Origin: Nitrospira sp.
Lineage (GTDB): Bacteria > Nitrospirota > Nitrospiria > Nitrospirales > Nitrospiraceae
Reading direction: 5' to 3'
Length of the DNA stretch: 44,953 nt
NCBI GenBank assembly: GCA_019636915.1
Contig: JAHBWQ010000009.1
Coordinates: 1-44,953, forward strand
Of this stretch, positions 7,307 through 15,696 are shown piece after piece. Numbering within the stretch: the stretch's first letter is position 1; every line of letters starts with the position of its first letter. The translations under genes were made by a program, and so were the position numbers. The notes beneath the pieces are model-generated. The model saw only the letters and a list, made by a program, of their open reading frames with translations, did no database searches and was not told the origin of the DNA.

Positions 7307-10219
7307 ATGGCGACGTCACGAAAGTATGAGAAGAAAAGAGTTCGTCCCAAGGTCGACGCCAATAAAAACAAGAGTGCCAAGCGACACCCTTTGAAAGCCA
7401 CGGTGCCACGGGCGCAATCGACTCCCTCGACAGACCTGCCTGCAACACAACCAGAGAAAATCGCAACATTCACAGGACTACACAGTCAGGCGGAGGAGCT
7501 GCTGCGGATGACCAAGCAGGATATCGCAGCCATGCCCGTCGAGGACGTGCAACGGCTTGTGCACGAATTACGAGTGCATCAGATCGAGCTGGAGATGCAA
7601 AACGACGAACTCCGTCGGACAGAGCTGGAGATCGAAGCCGCGCGTGACCGTTATATGAAGCTCTATGATTTTTCCTCGGCCGGCCATCTCACGTTGGATA
7701 TGGACTGCACAATAGTAGAGGCCAATCTGAGGGCCGGGACATTGCTCGGTATTAACCGGAAAGAACTGATCGGGCAATCACTTGCCTGTTTCTTTGCATC
7801 GGAGGATCAGGACATCTTCCACCGGCATTGCCGGGAGGTCGTGAAGATCGGCACGCGGCAGAGCTGCGAGGTGCGGCTCCGAGAAAAGGCCAACGCCGCT
7901 TCTTGGGTCCAGCTTGAAAGCCTTGCTATTCACGAGGGACTAGGGCCGATCACCCATTGGCGGACGGCGCTGCTGGACATCACCGAACGGAAGCGGGATG
8001 AGCAGGCGAAAAGTCTGCTGATCGGAGATCTGCGTCGGTCCCAACAACGCTTTCAGACTCTCTTCAACTGGACTCCCTCTGCTGTCGGGATCAGTACAGT
8101 CGCGGAAGGCCGGTTTATCGATGTGAATGAAGGGTTCAGCCGGCTGACCGGGTACCAGAGGGAAGAAGTGATTGGCCGTACGACCGTAGAATTGGGATTA
8201 TGGGCAGATCCAGCAGAGCGCGCGACTCTGCTCCGAGAAATTCAGGAACAGGGCCATCTGCATAATCGGGAAGGACTGCTCCGGACCAAGTCGGGAGACG
8301 TCCGCTCTCTCATGGTATCAGTCGATTCGATCCAATTTGAGACCACTCCTTGCTTGATCTATCTGGCCCATGACATTACCGAGCGTAAACGGGCGGAGGA
8401 GACCTTGCGGCTGGCGAAATTCTCGGTAGAGCGGGCCGCTGACGCTGTGTACTGGGTCGATCCGCAGGCCAAGATCCTGGATGTGAACGAGGCGGCATGC
8501 CGCATGCTGAACTATTCAAAAGACGAATTGTGTGCCATGACCGTCCACGATCTGAATCCCGACTTTCAGGCGGACATGTGGCCGGGGTTTTGGTTAGAAA
8601 CCCAGCGCCGCGGGACCATGGTGATTGAGACGGCCCATCAGGCAAAAGATGGCCGGCTGATACCTATCGAGGTGAGTGTCAATTTTTTGATCCATGAAGG
8701 CAAGGAATATCACTGTGCGTTTGTGCGTGACATCACCGAGCGTAAACGGGCGGAAGCTGCGCTGAAGTCGAGCGAAACGCGTTTCCGGGCCATCTTTGAC
8801 CAAACGTTCCAATTTATCGGCCTAATGAAGACTGATGGTACGGTGATTGAGGCCAACCGATCGGCGTTACAGTTCGCCAGCATCCGGGAAGAAGACGTGC
8901 TCGGAAAGTTATTTTGGGACACGCCCTGGTGGACGCACTCATCGGAACTTCAGAACCGGTTGCGCGAGGCCGTCCGCCAGGCTGCGGGCGGAACCATGGT
9001 TCGGTTCGAAGCCACGCATCCTCGCGTCACCGGGGAGCTGGCGTATGTCGATTTTTCGCTTAAACCCGTTCGAGACGAGCACGGCAACGTGACGCTCCTG
9101 ATTCCAGAAGGTCGCGATATCACCGAACGCAAGCTGGTAGAAGAGGCGCTGCGAAAAAGTGAAGAACGATATCGCAGCATTTTTGAGAACGCCGTCGAGG
9201 GGATCTTTCAGACCACGCCCGACGGGAAATATGTCGCCGTGAATCCGGCGCTCGCCCGCATATATGGATACGACTCTCCGGGCGACATGATCGCCACGGT
9301 CACAAACCTCGCCGGCCATCTGTATGTGGACCATGGACGTCGTGATGAATTTATTCGCTTGGTGCATGAACAAGAGAAGGTAACTGGCTTCGAGGCGCTC
9401 GTGTACCGAAAAGACGGCAGCTGGATCTGGGTTTCCGAAGACGCACGGGCACTGCGCGATCCGGCCGGGACATTTGTCGGGTACGAAGGCACGGTGGAAG
9501 ACGTGACGGAGCGTAAACTTGGGGAAGCACGACTGCGCGCGACATTGGAGGAACTCCGCATGCTAAGCGAACGACTCACCACGGTGCGGGAAGAAGAACA
9601 AACCCGCATTGCCCGCGAGCTGCATGATGAACTTGGTGTTGGGCTGACGTGCCTGAAGGTCGACCTCTCTCGCCTGCGTACGATCATGGGCGAGCCACCC
9701 GGGGCAAGGGTTCGAAAAAAAATGGAAGACAAGATCAGGTCGATGGTAGAGCAGGTCGATGCCACCATTGCCTCCGTGCAACGAATCGCGACTGAGTTGC
9801 GGCCTAGTCTACTGGATGATCTTGGCCTGGTCGCGGCGATTGAATGGCAATGTCGAGATTTTCAGCAGCGCACCGGTATTCCCTGCATCTGTGTGAGCAG
9901 TGCGGACGATATCGCCATGGAACCGGAGCAGGCCACGTCGCTGTTCCGCATTTGCCAGGAAGCCCTCACAAACACGGCCAGACATGCCCAGGCCACGGCT
10001 ATCCAGGTGGTGATAAAACAATCGGACAACGATCTGCTGCTCGCCATTCAGGATGATGGAGTGGGGATCTCTCCTGAAAAGTTCACCGAGTCAACCTCGT
10101 TGGGTTTGTTGGGGATACGCGAGCGTGCCGCAAGCCTTGGCGGAGAGGTGACGATCGTTGGCTCGCCAGGGAAAGGCACGACGGTGACGGTGCGAGTGGC
10201 CCTATCCAGTGCAGCATAA
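7307..10219 (+). CDS. Multi-PAS sensor histidine kinase (NarL/HisKA_3 class)
   Basis: 970 residues, no transmembrane segment, so a cytoplasmic sensor. Five PAS domains begin near residues 116, 249, 369, 492 and 620; most end in the PAC signature DITERK or DVTERK. They are followed by a HisKA_3 dimerisation domain (RIARELHDELGVGLT, phosphoacceptor His773) and an HATPase domain with N-box QEALTNTARHA, DDGVG and GLLGIRERA motifs. Residues 1-105 are Lys-rich and then helical. The class is known to phosphorylate LuxR/NarL-type regulators, and one is encoded 62 bases downstream. ATG 7307 is preferred over GTG 7304 for spacing to GAGGGGGG. No conserved heme or flavin-binding residue is obvious, so the signal sensed is unknown. 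Confidence 0.92.
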   Translation: MATSRKYEKKRVRPKVDANKNKSAKRHPLKATVPRAQSTPSTDLPATQPEKIATFTGLHSQAEELLRMTKQDIAAMPVEDVQRLVHELRVHQIELEMQNDELRRTELEIEAARDRYMKLYDFSSAGHLTLDMDCTIVEANLRAGTLLGINRKELIGQSLACFFASEDQDIFHRHCREVVKIGTRQSCEVRLREKANAASWVQLESLAIHEGLGPITHWRTALLDITERKRDEQAKSLLIGDLRRSQQRFQTLFNWTPSAVGISTVAEGRFIDVNEGFSRLTGYQREEVIGRTTVELGLWADPAERATLLREIQEQGHLHNREGLLRTKSGDVRSLMVSVDSIQFETTPCLIYLAHDITERKRAEETLRLAKFSVERAADAVYWVDPQAKILDVNEAACRMLNYSKDELCAMTVHDLNPDFQADMWPGFWLETQRRGTMVIETAHQAKDGRLIPIEVSVNFLIHEGKEYHCAFVRDITERKRAEAALKSSETRFRAIFDQTFQFIGLMKTDGTVIEANRSALQFASIREEDVLGKLFWDTPWWTHSSELQNRLREAVRQAAGGTMVRFEATHPRVTGELAYVDFSLKPVRDEHGNVTLLIPEGRDITERKLVEEALRKSEERYRSIFENAVEGIFQTTPDGKYVAVNPALARIYGYDSPGDMIATVTNLAGHLYVDHGRRDEFIRLVHEQEKVTGFEALVYRKDGSWIWVSEDARALRDPAGTFVGYEGTVEDVTERKLGEARLRATLEELRMLSERLTTVREEEQTRIARELHDELGVGLTCLKVDLSRLRTIMGEPPGARVRKKMEDKIRSMVEQVDATIASVQRIATELRPSLLDDLGLVAAIEWQCRDFQQRTGIPCICVSSADDIAMEPEQATSLFRICQEALTNTARHAQATAIQVVIKQSDNDLLLAIQDDGVGISPEKFTESTSLGLLGIRERAASLGGEVTIVGSPGKGTTVTVRVALSSAA

Positions 10220-10281
10220 CCGTTTGCGAACAGCTCGAGATGAGAGGCCTCGCGCTGTCAGTTGGCGCTTTTGGTACCCTG

Positions 10282-10914
10282 ATGCTGAACATTCTGCTCG
10301 CCGAGGATTATCCGCTCTTTCGGCTTGGCGTCAAGGAGCTGCTGACGGACGGCCTGGAAGCCGTCAGGGTCGGGGAGTGCGACAACGCCCACGACCTTTT
10401 CGAGCTGATCCGGCGTAAGAAATGGGATGTCCTCATTCTGGATATCAGCATGCCCGGCACCACCGGAACCGAGGCACTCAAGCACGTGAAGAAAGTCTGT
10501 CCAACACTGCCCGTCATTATACTGACCATGTACCAGGAGGATCAGTACGCTGTCCGTATGTTCAAGGCCGGGGCCGACGCCTATCTGACCAAGGCCAGCG
10601 CGCCGGAGGAGTTGGTAACGGCCATCAAGAAGGTGGTTGCTGGCGGCCAGTATGTGAGCCAGGCTCTCGGCGAGAAGCTCGTGCACCTACTTCACCGTGG
10701 TGATGAAGAGACACCGCAGAACCTTTTGTCCGACCGGGAGTACGAAGTGATGCGCCTCCTGGCCTCCGGGAAGACCGTTTCGGAAATAGCCCAGCATCTG
10801 CATTTAGGGATCACCACAATCAGTACCTACCGTGCCCGTATTCTTGAAAAACTGAATCTTAAGAACAACGCGGAACTCATGCGCTACGCGGTTCAACAGG
10901 GAATTGGAGAATAA
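10282..10914 (+). CDS. NarL/FixJ-type response regulator (REC + LuxR HTH)
   Basis: 210 residues. The receiver domain starts MLNILLAEDYPLF (acidic pair), has phosphoacceptor Asp54 in LILDISMPG, and Lys in YLTKAS. The C-terminal LuxR/GerE helix-turn-helix spans about 145-205 (LSDREYEVMRLLASG ... STYRARILEKL). It is surely the partner of the PAS kinase ending 62 bases upstream. Neither the ATG at 10282 nor the in-frame ATG at 10240 has a good ribosome site. 10282 gives the normal receiver N-terminus, and translation may be coupled to the kinase. Confidence 0.92.
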   Translation: MLNILLAEDYPLFRLGVKELLTDGLEAVRVGECDNAHDLFELIRRKKWDVLILDISMPGTTGTEALKHVKKVCPTLPVIILTMYQEDQYAVRMFKAGADAYLTKASAPEELVTAIKKVVAGGQYVSQALGEKLVHLLHRGDEETPQNLLSDREYEVMRLLASGKTVSEIAQHLHLGITTISTYRARILEKLNLKNNAELMRYAVQQGIGE

Positions 10915-11205
10915 AAGTTCTGAGTGCTGAGTATTGAGTCGAAACGGCATATGCGGGTACGGTTCTGCCACTCGTTGGTCCATGACCTCTGTCCACTTCA
11001 GCTTTCACGCTGAGCACTCAGCACTTTCGTCGCAACACTTCTTCTCGTCTCTGTCGTACGAACCACGACAGTGCTGTCGTTGCCGATCCGACAAGAAAAT
11101 CCAGTTTTTGTCGATAGGGTTTCTCATACTATTCGGCTATACATCCAACTGTACACGTCGCGCAACAGATCATCTCTTGTTCTCCCTTCAGCACAGGAGG
11201 CTGTT
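10915..11205 (+). other. Intergenic region with three stem-loops
   Basis: Contains AGTGCTGAGT near 10922 and its reverse complement ACTCAGCACT near 11016. Then come two close hairpins, CTGTCGT(11051)/ACGACAG(11065) and CGACAA(11089)/TTGTCG(11108). A second CTGTCGT at 11074 gives the middle arm an alternative partner. No gene is supportable. The last two hairpins lie about 100 bases before the next start codon and could be in its leader. Confidence 0.35.
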
Positions 11206-11514
11206 ATGGCAGAAACGGCTATCCTCAGTGTCGACTCAATTATGTGCCGAAAAATCGCCGGCATAGGGACCTGTACCTTCGACGAATTGGTTCGCCGGTT
11301 GCCGACCTATCCCTGGGCGCAAGTGTTTTCGGCGGTGGATCGTCTCAGCCGGCAAGGAAGCCTCTCGGTCAGACGCATGCGCGGTGTCGACTATGTGGGT
11401 ATTCATCGGGCCGGCTTTTCCCGTTCCCGGGTCTTCGCAAGACCAGGAGTGCCAAGCCGTCCTATCTCAGGTGATCCGATACGGCGTCGCGCTCTGAACC
11501 GTGACATGGCATGA
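11206..11514 (+). CDS. Small predicted helix-turn-helix-like protein (paralogue of the 13463 gene)
   Basis: 102 residues; ATG 11206 has ACAGGAGG upstream. I do not recognise a named family. The core CTFDELVRRLPTYPWAQVF followed by SAVDRLSRQGSL and a VDYVG strand looks like a compact winged helix: three helices, then a beta hairpin. It aligns clearly with the protein encoded at 13463 (shared W..VF..DRLSR.G.L and a following DY). Its setting between response regulators suggests a regulatory or DNA-binding role, which is inference. The C-terminal 30 residues are Arg-rich and not shared. Confidence 0.68.
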   Translation: MAETAILSVDSIMCRKIAGIGTCTFDELVRRLPTYPWAQVFSAVDRLSRQGSLSVRRMRGVDYVGIHRAGFSRSRVFARPGVPSRPISGDPIRRRALNRDMA

Positions 11515-11542
11515 GACTAAGGCGGAAGTGAAAGGAGATCGG

Positions 11543-11950
11543 ATGATGGCAAACAGACAGAACGGTGAGAGAACCAGGGTGATGATTGTGGAACAGGACC
11601 AGAAATTTGGTTTGAAACTTGCCGATTGGCTCGCCACTCACGGCTATCACCCGGTATTCATCAGGACAGTCAATGCCGCGATCGATGCGTTGGCCGGTTT
11701 CAGGCCGAAGGCGGTCCTTGTCGGCCTCGGCTGTTCTACGCCCGCAGCCGAGGCCGACTTGGTTGAAGTACCTCTTCTGATCCAGACCATTTGCCCATCC
11801 GTTCCGGTGATCATGATAGCGGATCAGAGTAGCGAGGACCTGACGCATGTGGTGTTTCGCCAAGGCGTTTGCCGTCTTCTAGTCAAGCCGATGGAATGCT
11901 CGCACATCGGCGCGGTGCTTCAGTCGGAACTGAGTGCGGCAGCGGCATAA
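11543..11950 (+). CDS. Stand-alone receiver-like protein lacking the phosphoacceptor Asp
   Basis: 135 residues with the fold pattern of a CheY-type receiver. VMIVEQD (Glu17, Asp19) sits at the usual acidic-pocket position, and LLVKPME holds the conserved Lys-Pro. At the site of phosphorylation, where families have LLDxxMP, it reads AVLVGLGCS, so Gly61 replaces Asp. It therefore probably cannot be phosphorylated and would act by constant or ligand-controlled protein binding. No output domain. AAAGGAG lies just before the ATG at 11543. It sits in a cluster of regulators and may interact with the PAS kinase or a LuxR regulator. Confidence 0.75.
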   Translation: MMANRQNGERTRVMIVEQDQKFGLKLADWLATHGYHPVFIRTVNAAIDALAGFRPKAVLVGLGCSTPAAEADLVEVPLLIQTICPSVPVIMIADQSSEDLTHVVFRQGVCRLLVKPMECSHIGAVLQSELSAAAA

Positions 11951-12029
11951 AACGGTGAACGCGTCGACCAACCGGTAGTGGACGCGGAATAGTAAACGTT
12001 AGTTATAAAAATTGGGAGGAGAACTTGTC

Positions 12030-12260
12030 ATGGCTAAGAAAACTCAGTCAGTCTCACGCTCCACACAACGTGACACAGGAGCCGAATCACGGAGCAACGG
12101 AAACGGCGTGATCAACCGGCCTGATGAACATTCCCACGGTATCCATGCGCGTATCTCGGAATGCGCCTATGCTCTGTATGAGGAGCATGGCCGAAAGGAT
12201 GGCCAGGCCCTTGAAGACTGGTTGACGGCAGAACAGCACGTACTCAATCAGGATGTGTAG
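12030..12260 (+). CDS. DUF2934 domain protein
   Basis: 76 residues. The C-terminal half (HARISECAYALYEEHG, then RKDGQALEDWLTAEQ) is the DUF2934 signature, a short helical domain often found in Nitrospira and proteobacterial stress-gene neighbourhoods. Function is unknown. The N-terminus is Ser/Thr/Lys-rich and probably disordered. GGGAGGAG lies upstream of the ATG at 12030. A broken second copy is at 14293-14464. Confidence 0.8.
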   Translation: MAKKTQSVSRSTQRDTGAESRSNGNGVINRPDEHSHGIHARISECAYALYEEHGRKDGQALEDWLTAEQHVLNQDV

Positions 12261-12395
12261 CAGGATGTTGGATCTCTGCAAGGCATCTTCAAGCCCGCCA
12301 CGAAATGAATGGGAACGAGCAGTTCGTGATCCGGCTTCTGTCAACAAGTCCGGCAAACCAGTGGATCCAGTTACCCATCTTGTTAAGGAGACTTC

Positions 12396-13085
12396 ATGAC
12401 CGATACCAGCGCTGCGAGTCCATCCCTCATGGTCGCAATTCTGAGCCGTCAGTATTTAGTGTGGTTTGGCTTGCAGAAAATTCTCGGGGGTCGTGCGACT
12501 GTCCAGATGGTCGTGCCCCCGTACCAGTGGAGGACTCCGGACGGATTCCCGGTTGGGGCACGACCGGACGTGTTTATCCTGGATCTGGAGACCGAACACG
12601 ACGCAGTCGGTACCATCAACAAGATTCGGGAGTCTGCCACGACCAGTAAGATCGTGTTGTTATGCGGGCTTGAGGACCAGGACCACGCGCGCGAGGCATT
12701 TGCCGCCGGTGTCGACGGCATCATCCTCAAGATTCAACCACCCACCGTCATGCTTGCAATAATTGAGGCGCTGTATTCTCCAGCCTCGCCCCAGACCTAT
12801 GGGGAACGGAATGGCGCCGTGGGGCTGGGCCTTGGGCCCCCCGTCACAAAGCAGGGCGACCCCAACGCACCATCGCGGGCGTGGTCCGAGGTCTTGACCG
12901 AACGGGAACTCGAGATTATCCGATTAGTAGGGCAGGGACTCTCGAACAAAGACATTGCTTATCAGTTGTCGATTAGTGACAGTACGGTCCGGCATCACAT
13001 GACGAACATCTTCGACAAGGTCGGCGTGCCCAATCGGCAGAACCTCCTGCTCCACGTGCATCATGTCTGCACCACGTCGGTCTAG
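12396..13085 (+). CDS. LuxR-type response regulator with degenerate receiver pocket
   Basis: 229 residues. An N-terminal receiver-like domain keeps the phosphoacceptor (FILDLE, Asp63) and a Lys (IILKIQP) but has SRQ where the Mg-binding acidic pair of the first strand should be (VAILSRQYLVWFG). Metal-dependent phosphorylation is therefore doubtful. A Pro/Gly-rich linker (about 130-160) leads to a standard LuxR helix-turn-helix (LTERELEIIRLVGQG ... TVRHHMTNIFDKVGV). TAAGGAG precedes the ATG. It probably binds DNA under control of protein partners or an atypical signal. No kinase is adjacent, although the PAS kinase is 2.2 kb upstream. Confidence 0.85.
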   Translation: MTDTSAASPSLMVAILSRQYLVWFGLQKILGGRATVQMVVPPYQWRTPDGFPVGARPDVFILDLETEHDAVGTINKIRESATTSKIVLLCGLEDQDHAREAFAAGVDGIILKIQPPTVMLAIIEALYSPASPQTYGERNGAVGLGLGPPVTKQGDPNAPSRAWSEVLTERELEIIRLVGQGLSNKDIAYQLSISDSTVRHHMTNIFDKVGVPNRQNLLLHVHHVCTTSV

Positions 13086-13462
13086 CACCCATCTCAAAAT
13101 AGCTTGAGGAGGCTCGTGACGCACACGAGCTGCGCAATCCTCAGGAAGTTGGTGGCGCCGTACTCTCGCTCACGAGGAGCCGTCGTTGCTACTGGAGCCA
13201 GGCGATGCCGCGCTCGACCAACCGGCGACGGTCGTCCTGTCGTCGGAATTAGGACAACTCTATATGTAGAAATCCGACAAAATAATCGTGATTGCATTGA
13301 TTGTGGGAGACCGATGTTCCCGCTATTACTCGAGGTGAGCGACAAGATTCTTGTTTGCAAGATCGATCGTCATGCATGGGTTCAGCACGAGTCATTGGGA
13401 GTGCGCGGCGCGACACCGTCACATGTGGCGGAACAGCACCGATCTCACAAGGAGGATTTGAG
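13086..13462 (+). other. Intergenic region
   Basis: 377 bases. Open frames exist but have Arg-rich, low-complexity translations and no ribosome sites, so I do not call a gene. A GTCGGA/TCCGAC inverted repeat lies at about 13242-13278. The ribosome site of the next gene (AAGGAGG) is at 13449-13455. Confidence 0.3.
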
Positions 13463-13717
13463 ATGCGAACAGCAATGATTGAATCGGCCGTTCGGATGGA
13501 ACTCTATCGGAACAGGCCCTGCGCGCTTCGTGCCTTGAGTGAACGGTTTTCCCAGTTTTCTTGGAATGAGGTGTTTGCCGTGATCGATCGGCTCAGCCGA
13601 AAGGGGACGCTGGTGCTCCATCGCAGGGCCGAGTTCGACTATGAGGTATCGACCAGACCGATTCCCGCACCGTCTCTCGCGAGACTCAATATGGGTAGGG
13701 AAGGAGTCTTTCGTTGA
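13463..13717 (+). CDS. Small predicted helix-turn-helix-like protein (paralogue of the 11206 gene)
   Basis: 84 residues; CAAGGAGG upstream of the ATG. The core ALRALSERFSQFSWNEVFAV, then IDRLSRKGTLVLHRR and FDYEVS, matches the 11206 product almost position by position over about 45 residues. The likely fold is a small winged helix. Function unknown. The two copies flank the pseudo-receiver, DUF2934 and LuxR genes, suggesting a local duplication. Confidence 0.68.
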   Translation: MRTAMIESAVRMELYRNRPCALRALSERFSQFSWNEVFAVIDRLSRKGTLVLHRRAEFDYEVSTRPIPAPSLARLNMGREGVFR

Positions 13718-13743
13718 ACTAACCCAGATTGTCTGGTGCACGT

Positions 13744-13962
13744 ATGAATTGCTCACGATGCCAGGGGCTCCTGTGCCGCAGTGAAGTGCGTGACGAGGCG
13801 GGTGGGCTCGTCACAGAGGGGGCGCCGGCCTTCCGGTGCATCCTGTGCGGAGAGCTCATTGATTTAGTGATTCTGATGAACAGGAAACGCACGGCAGCGG
13901 AGCGCGAAATCCGTCGTCGAACCGTATTTCGTCGTCGAATCATGCGTGTCGCAATGGGATAG
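13744..13962 (+). CDS. Small CxxC zinc-ribbon-like protein
   Basis: 72 residues. Two CxxC pairs (CSRC at 3-6 and CILC about 30 residues later) could bind one zinc. The remainder is a strongly basic helix rich in Arg. Family and role unknown; nucleic-acid or protein binding is possible. There is no clear ribosome site before the ATG at 13744, which lowers confidence in the start. Confidence 0.55.
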   Translation: MNCSRCQGLLCRSEVRDEAGGLVTEGAPAFRCILCGELIDLVILMNRKRTAAEREIRRRTVFRRRIMRVAMG

Positions 13963-14046
13963 CGCATTATTGCATCCATCCCTGAAAAAGACAGGTAGCG
14001 GACGGGTTGATGGGGAAGGAGGGTATGGATGATGAAAGGAGCGATC

Positions 14047-14289
14047 ATGAAACCAGTAGTGGTGATCTGCTGTTTCTGCCAGAGAATCCGGGGTGACTTG
14101 GGTCCTGAAGGTGGGGTTGGTTTGTGGCATGAGCCGCATCTCTATTTGAGGATGCACGGTCTCGAAGCGGAGAATTTCCAAGTATCCGAAACCTACTGTC
14201 AATCCTGCTTGCCTACGTACCGCCACTGCTTCGTTCCCCAGCAACATGCGAATGAGTACTGGAGTAGTTGCGGCGGAGAAAAAGTATAA
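14047..14289 (+). CDS. Small CxxC protein
   Basis: 80 residues. It starts MKPVVVICCFCQRIRGDLG and later has YCQSCLPTYRHC, giving two CxxC pairs that probably hold a zinc. The first half resembles the short Cys motifs sometimes attached to PAS/GGDEF signalling proteins (xICxxCxxIR), which fits this regulatory neighbourhood. AAAGGAG lies directly before the ATG at 14047. Function not known. Confidence 0.62.
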   Translation: MKPVVVICCFCQRIRGDLGPEGGVGLWHEPHLYLRMHGLEAENFQVSETYCQSCLPTYRHCFVPQQHANEYWSSCGGEKV

Positions 14290-14292
14290 ACG

Positions 14293-14464
14293 ATGCCAAA
14301 ACCGTCAAAAAAGCATCACAGTCTTATCTGTGCCAATACGGGATGAAGCGCATGCTCGTATCGCACCAGCAGCCTATCAGATCGATGAATAACGCGATCG
14401 GCAAGATGGTCATGACCTTGATGATTGGGTGGAAGCCGAGCGGCAATATGGTACTACCAGCTGA
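14293..14464 (+). pseudogene. Decayed DUF2934 gene
   Basis: From ATG 14293 the frame gives MPKPSKKHHSLICANTG and stops. One base out of frame, from 14342, the translation is DEAHARIAPAAYQIDE, then TAA at 14390-14392, then RDRQDGHDLDDWVEAERQYG. Together this is a recognisable DUF2934 protein: HARI..AY and RQDGHDLDDWVEAE align with HARISECAY and RKDGQALEDWLTAE of the intact gene at 12030. One frameshift plus one stop show that it is a relic rather than a single read error. No other gene explains this interval. Confidence 0.75.
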
Positions 14465-14488
14465 TGATTGGATGGGAGATGCTTTGTC

Positions 14489-14899
14489 ATGACTTCAGAC
14501 ATTGATAAGTGTTACATCGACGGATGCGATGAGAAGGAAGAAGTCTCGCCTCGTGGATCAGGAATTCTGATTCTCTCGCCCTTGTTGAAGCCCGTGTACG
14601 TCAATCCCCGTGCCTGTAGGTTGCTCAGTGACTTGGCATGGGTCCCTCCTGAAATGTTTAGTCCAATCAGCCATATCATCGCGCTTCCTCCAATATTGGT
14701 CGATTTCGCGGGTAAAATCCTCAGTGCTCTTTGCCAAGATGGCGCATCCTCCGATCATGGGTATTGTCAAATATGGTGTCTGACCGAACGCGCTCGGAAT
14801 GAAGTGCTGATACGAGGCATTGGTGTCCCAAGTGAGAATGGAGTTGAGGAATTACGGATCGTGTTGGTGCTGACCGAACAGGACGATCACGATGGCTAG
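14489..14899 (+). CDS. PAS-like domain protein, unknown function
   Basis: 136 residues, soluble. The segment GILILSPLLKPVYVNPRACRLLSDL is typical of the start of a PAS fold (strand, then the N..A..L helix), and the remainder could complete one PAS domain. No output domain follows. The start at 14489 is chosen because GGGAGATG precedes it. It closes the signalling island and converges on the glycosyltransferase gene. It may be a stand-alone sensor or adaptor for the kinases nearby; this is inference. Confidence 0.6.
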   Translation: MTSDIDKCYIDGCDEKEEVSPRGSGILILSPLLKPVYVNPRACRLLSDLAWVPPEMFSPISHIIALPPILVDFAGKILSALCQDGASSDHGYCQIWCLTERARNEVLIRGIGVPSENGVEELRIVLVLTEQDDHDG

Positions 14900-14921
14900 A
14901 TACAGTAACAACAGCTTCCCG

Positions 14922-15647
14922 TCAGCGTCGGCCGTCGTACCAGACCGAGAGATGCTTCTTGTCTTGGAGCGTCTTCTTTGGGAGGAAGAAGATGCGGAAG
15001 ATCTGGGCCGCGATCTCGCGGCTTGAGTAGAGCGAGATTTTGCGAGATGAGGTTTCAAGCGGGTGTCTGGTTAAAATGGTGAACTGCAAGCCTCGCTGCC
15101 GTCCCCATTGTTTGAGTTGCTTACTGAGTCGGATTTCATCCAATGCATACAGTTCGTGGTCGAACCCGCCGACGGCTTGAAAGGCATCGCGCCGGCAGAC
15201 CACGAGCGCCCCAGCAGCCCAACGACAGAACACCGAGGTCGTGGTCCAAAGTTGCAACGTGAGATTGGCCCACCAGGGCAAGTCATCCATCCGTAACGTG
15301 CTCCCGCAGCCAACATATTTCCCTGACTCCATCACACGCAGAATATCTGCCAGCAGTTCTGGGCTGAGCAGACTGTCCGCATCCAAAAACAGCAGCCAAT
15401 CACCGGTGGCCTGAGTTGCACCGGCATTGCGTGCCCGACCGATCTGGTTGATCGGTTCAAAGACGACGCGAGCTCCGGCCGCTCTGGCGAGGTCTGCTGT
15501 GTTGTCGCTGGAATTGTTGTCGACCACGATCACTTCCGATGTGAAACCAGGCTTTGTATTTGCAGCAACCGAAGTTGCCACGGACTGGAGGGTCTGTTGG
15601 ATCAGACGTGCCTCGTTGAACGCGGGGATGACGATGGAGAGCTGCAT
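14922..15647 (-). CDS. Family 2 glycosyltransferase
   Basis: 241 residues. It begins with the GT-A signature LSIVIPAFNEA, has VVDNNSSDNT, and a DAD metal/nucleotide-sugar motif at residues 89-91 (LLFLDADS). No transmembrane helices are clear except weakly hydrophobic segments near the middle (WANLTLQLWTT). It resembles the TagA/mycofactocin-like single-domain GT2 enzymes that act on cell-surface or lipid acceptors. It stands alone, so donor and acceptor are unknown. Confidence 0.85.
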   Translation of the reverse strand: MQLSIVIPAFNEARLIQQTLQSVATSVAANTKPGFTSEVIVVDNNSSDNTADLARAAGARVVFEPINQIGRARNAGATQATGDWLLFLDADSLLSPELLADILRVMESGKYVGCGSTLRMDDLPWWANLTLQLWTTTSVFCRWAAGALVVCRRDAFQAVGGFDHELYALDEIRLSKQLKQWGRQRGLQFTILTRHPLETSSRKISLYSSREIAAQIFRIFFLPKKTLQDKKHLSVWYDGRR

Positions 15648-15696
15648 CAGGCGGACATGATGCCATAGATGTCGGGCACAGGGGAATGGGGGGCTG

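Noticed and set aside
9208..9768. Long open frame antisense to the PAS kinase
   Set aside because: Ser/Arg-rich translation, no ribosome site, fully inside a well-supported gene.
13104..13478. 124-codon frame in the gap before the second HTH-like gene
   Set aside because: Arg-rich, no ribosome site, overlaps the start of a better supported gene.
14268..14492. 74-codon frame MRRRKSINDAKTVKK...
   Set aside because: The interval is better explained as a DUF2934 relic in other frames.
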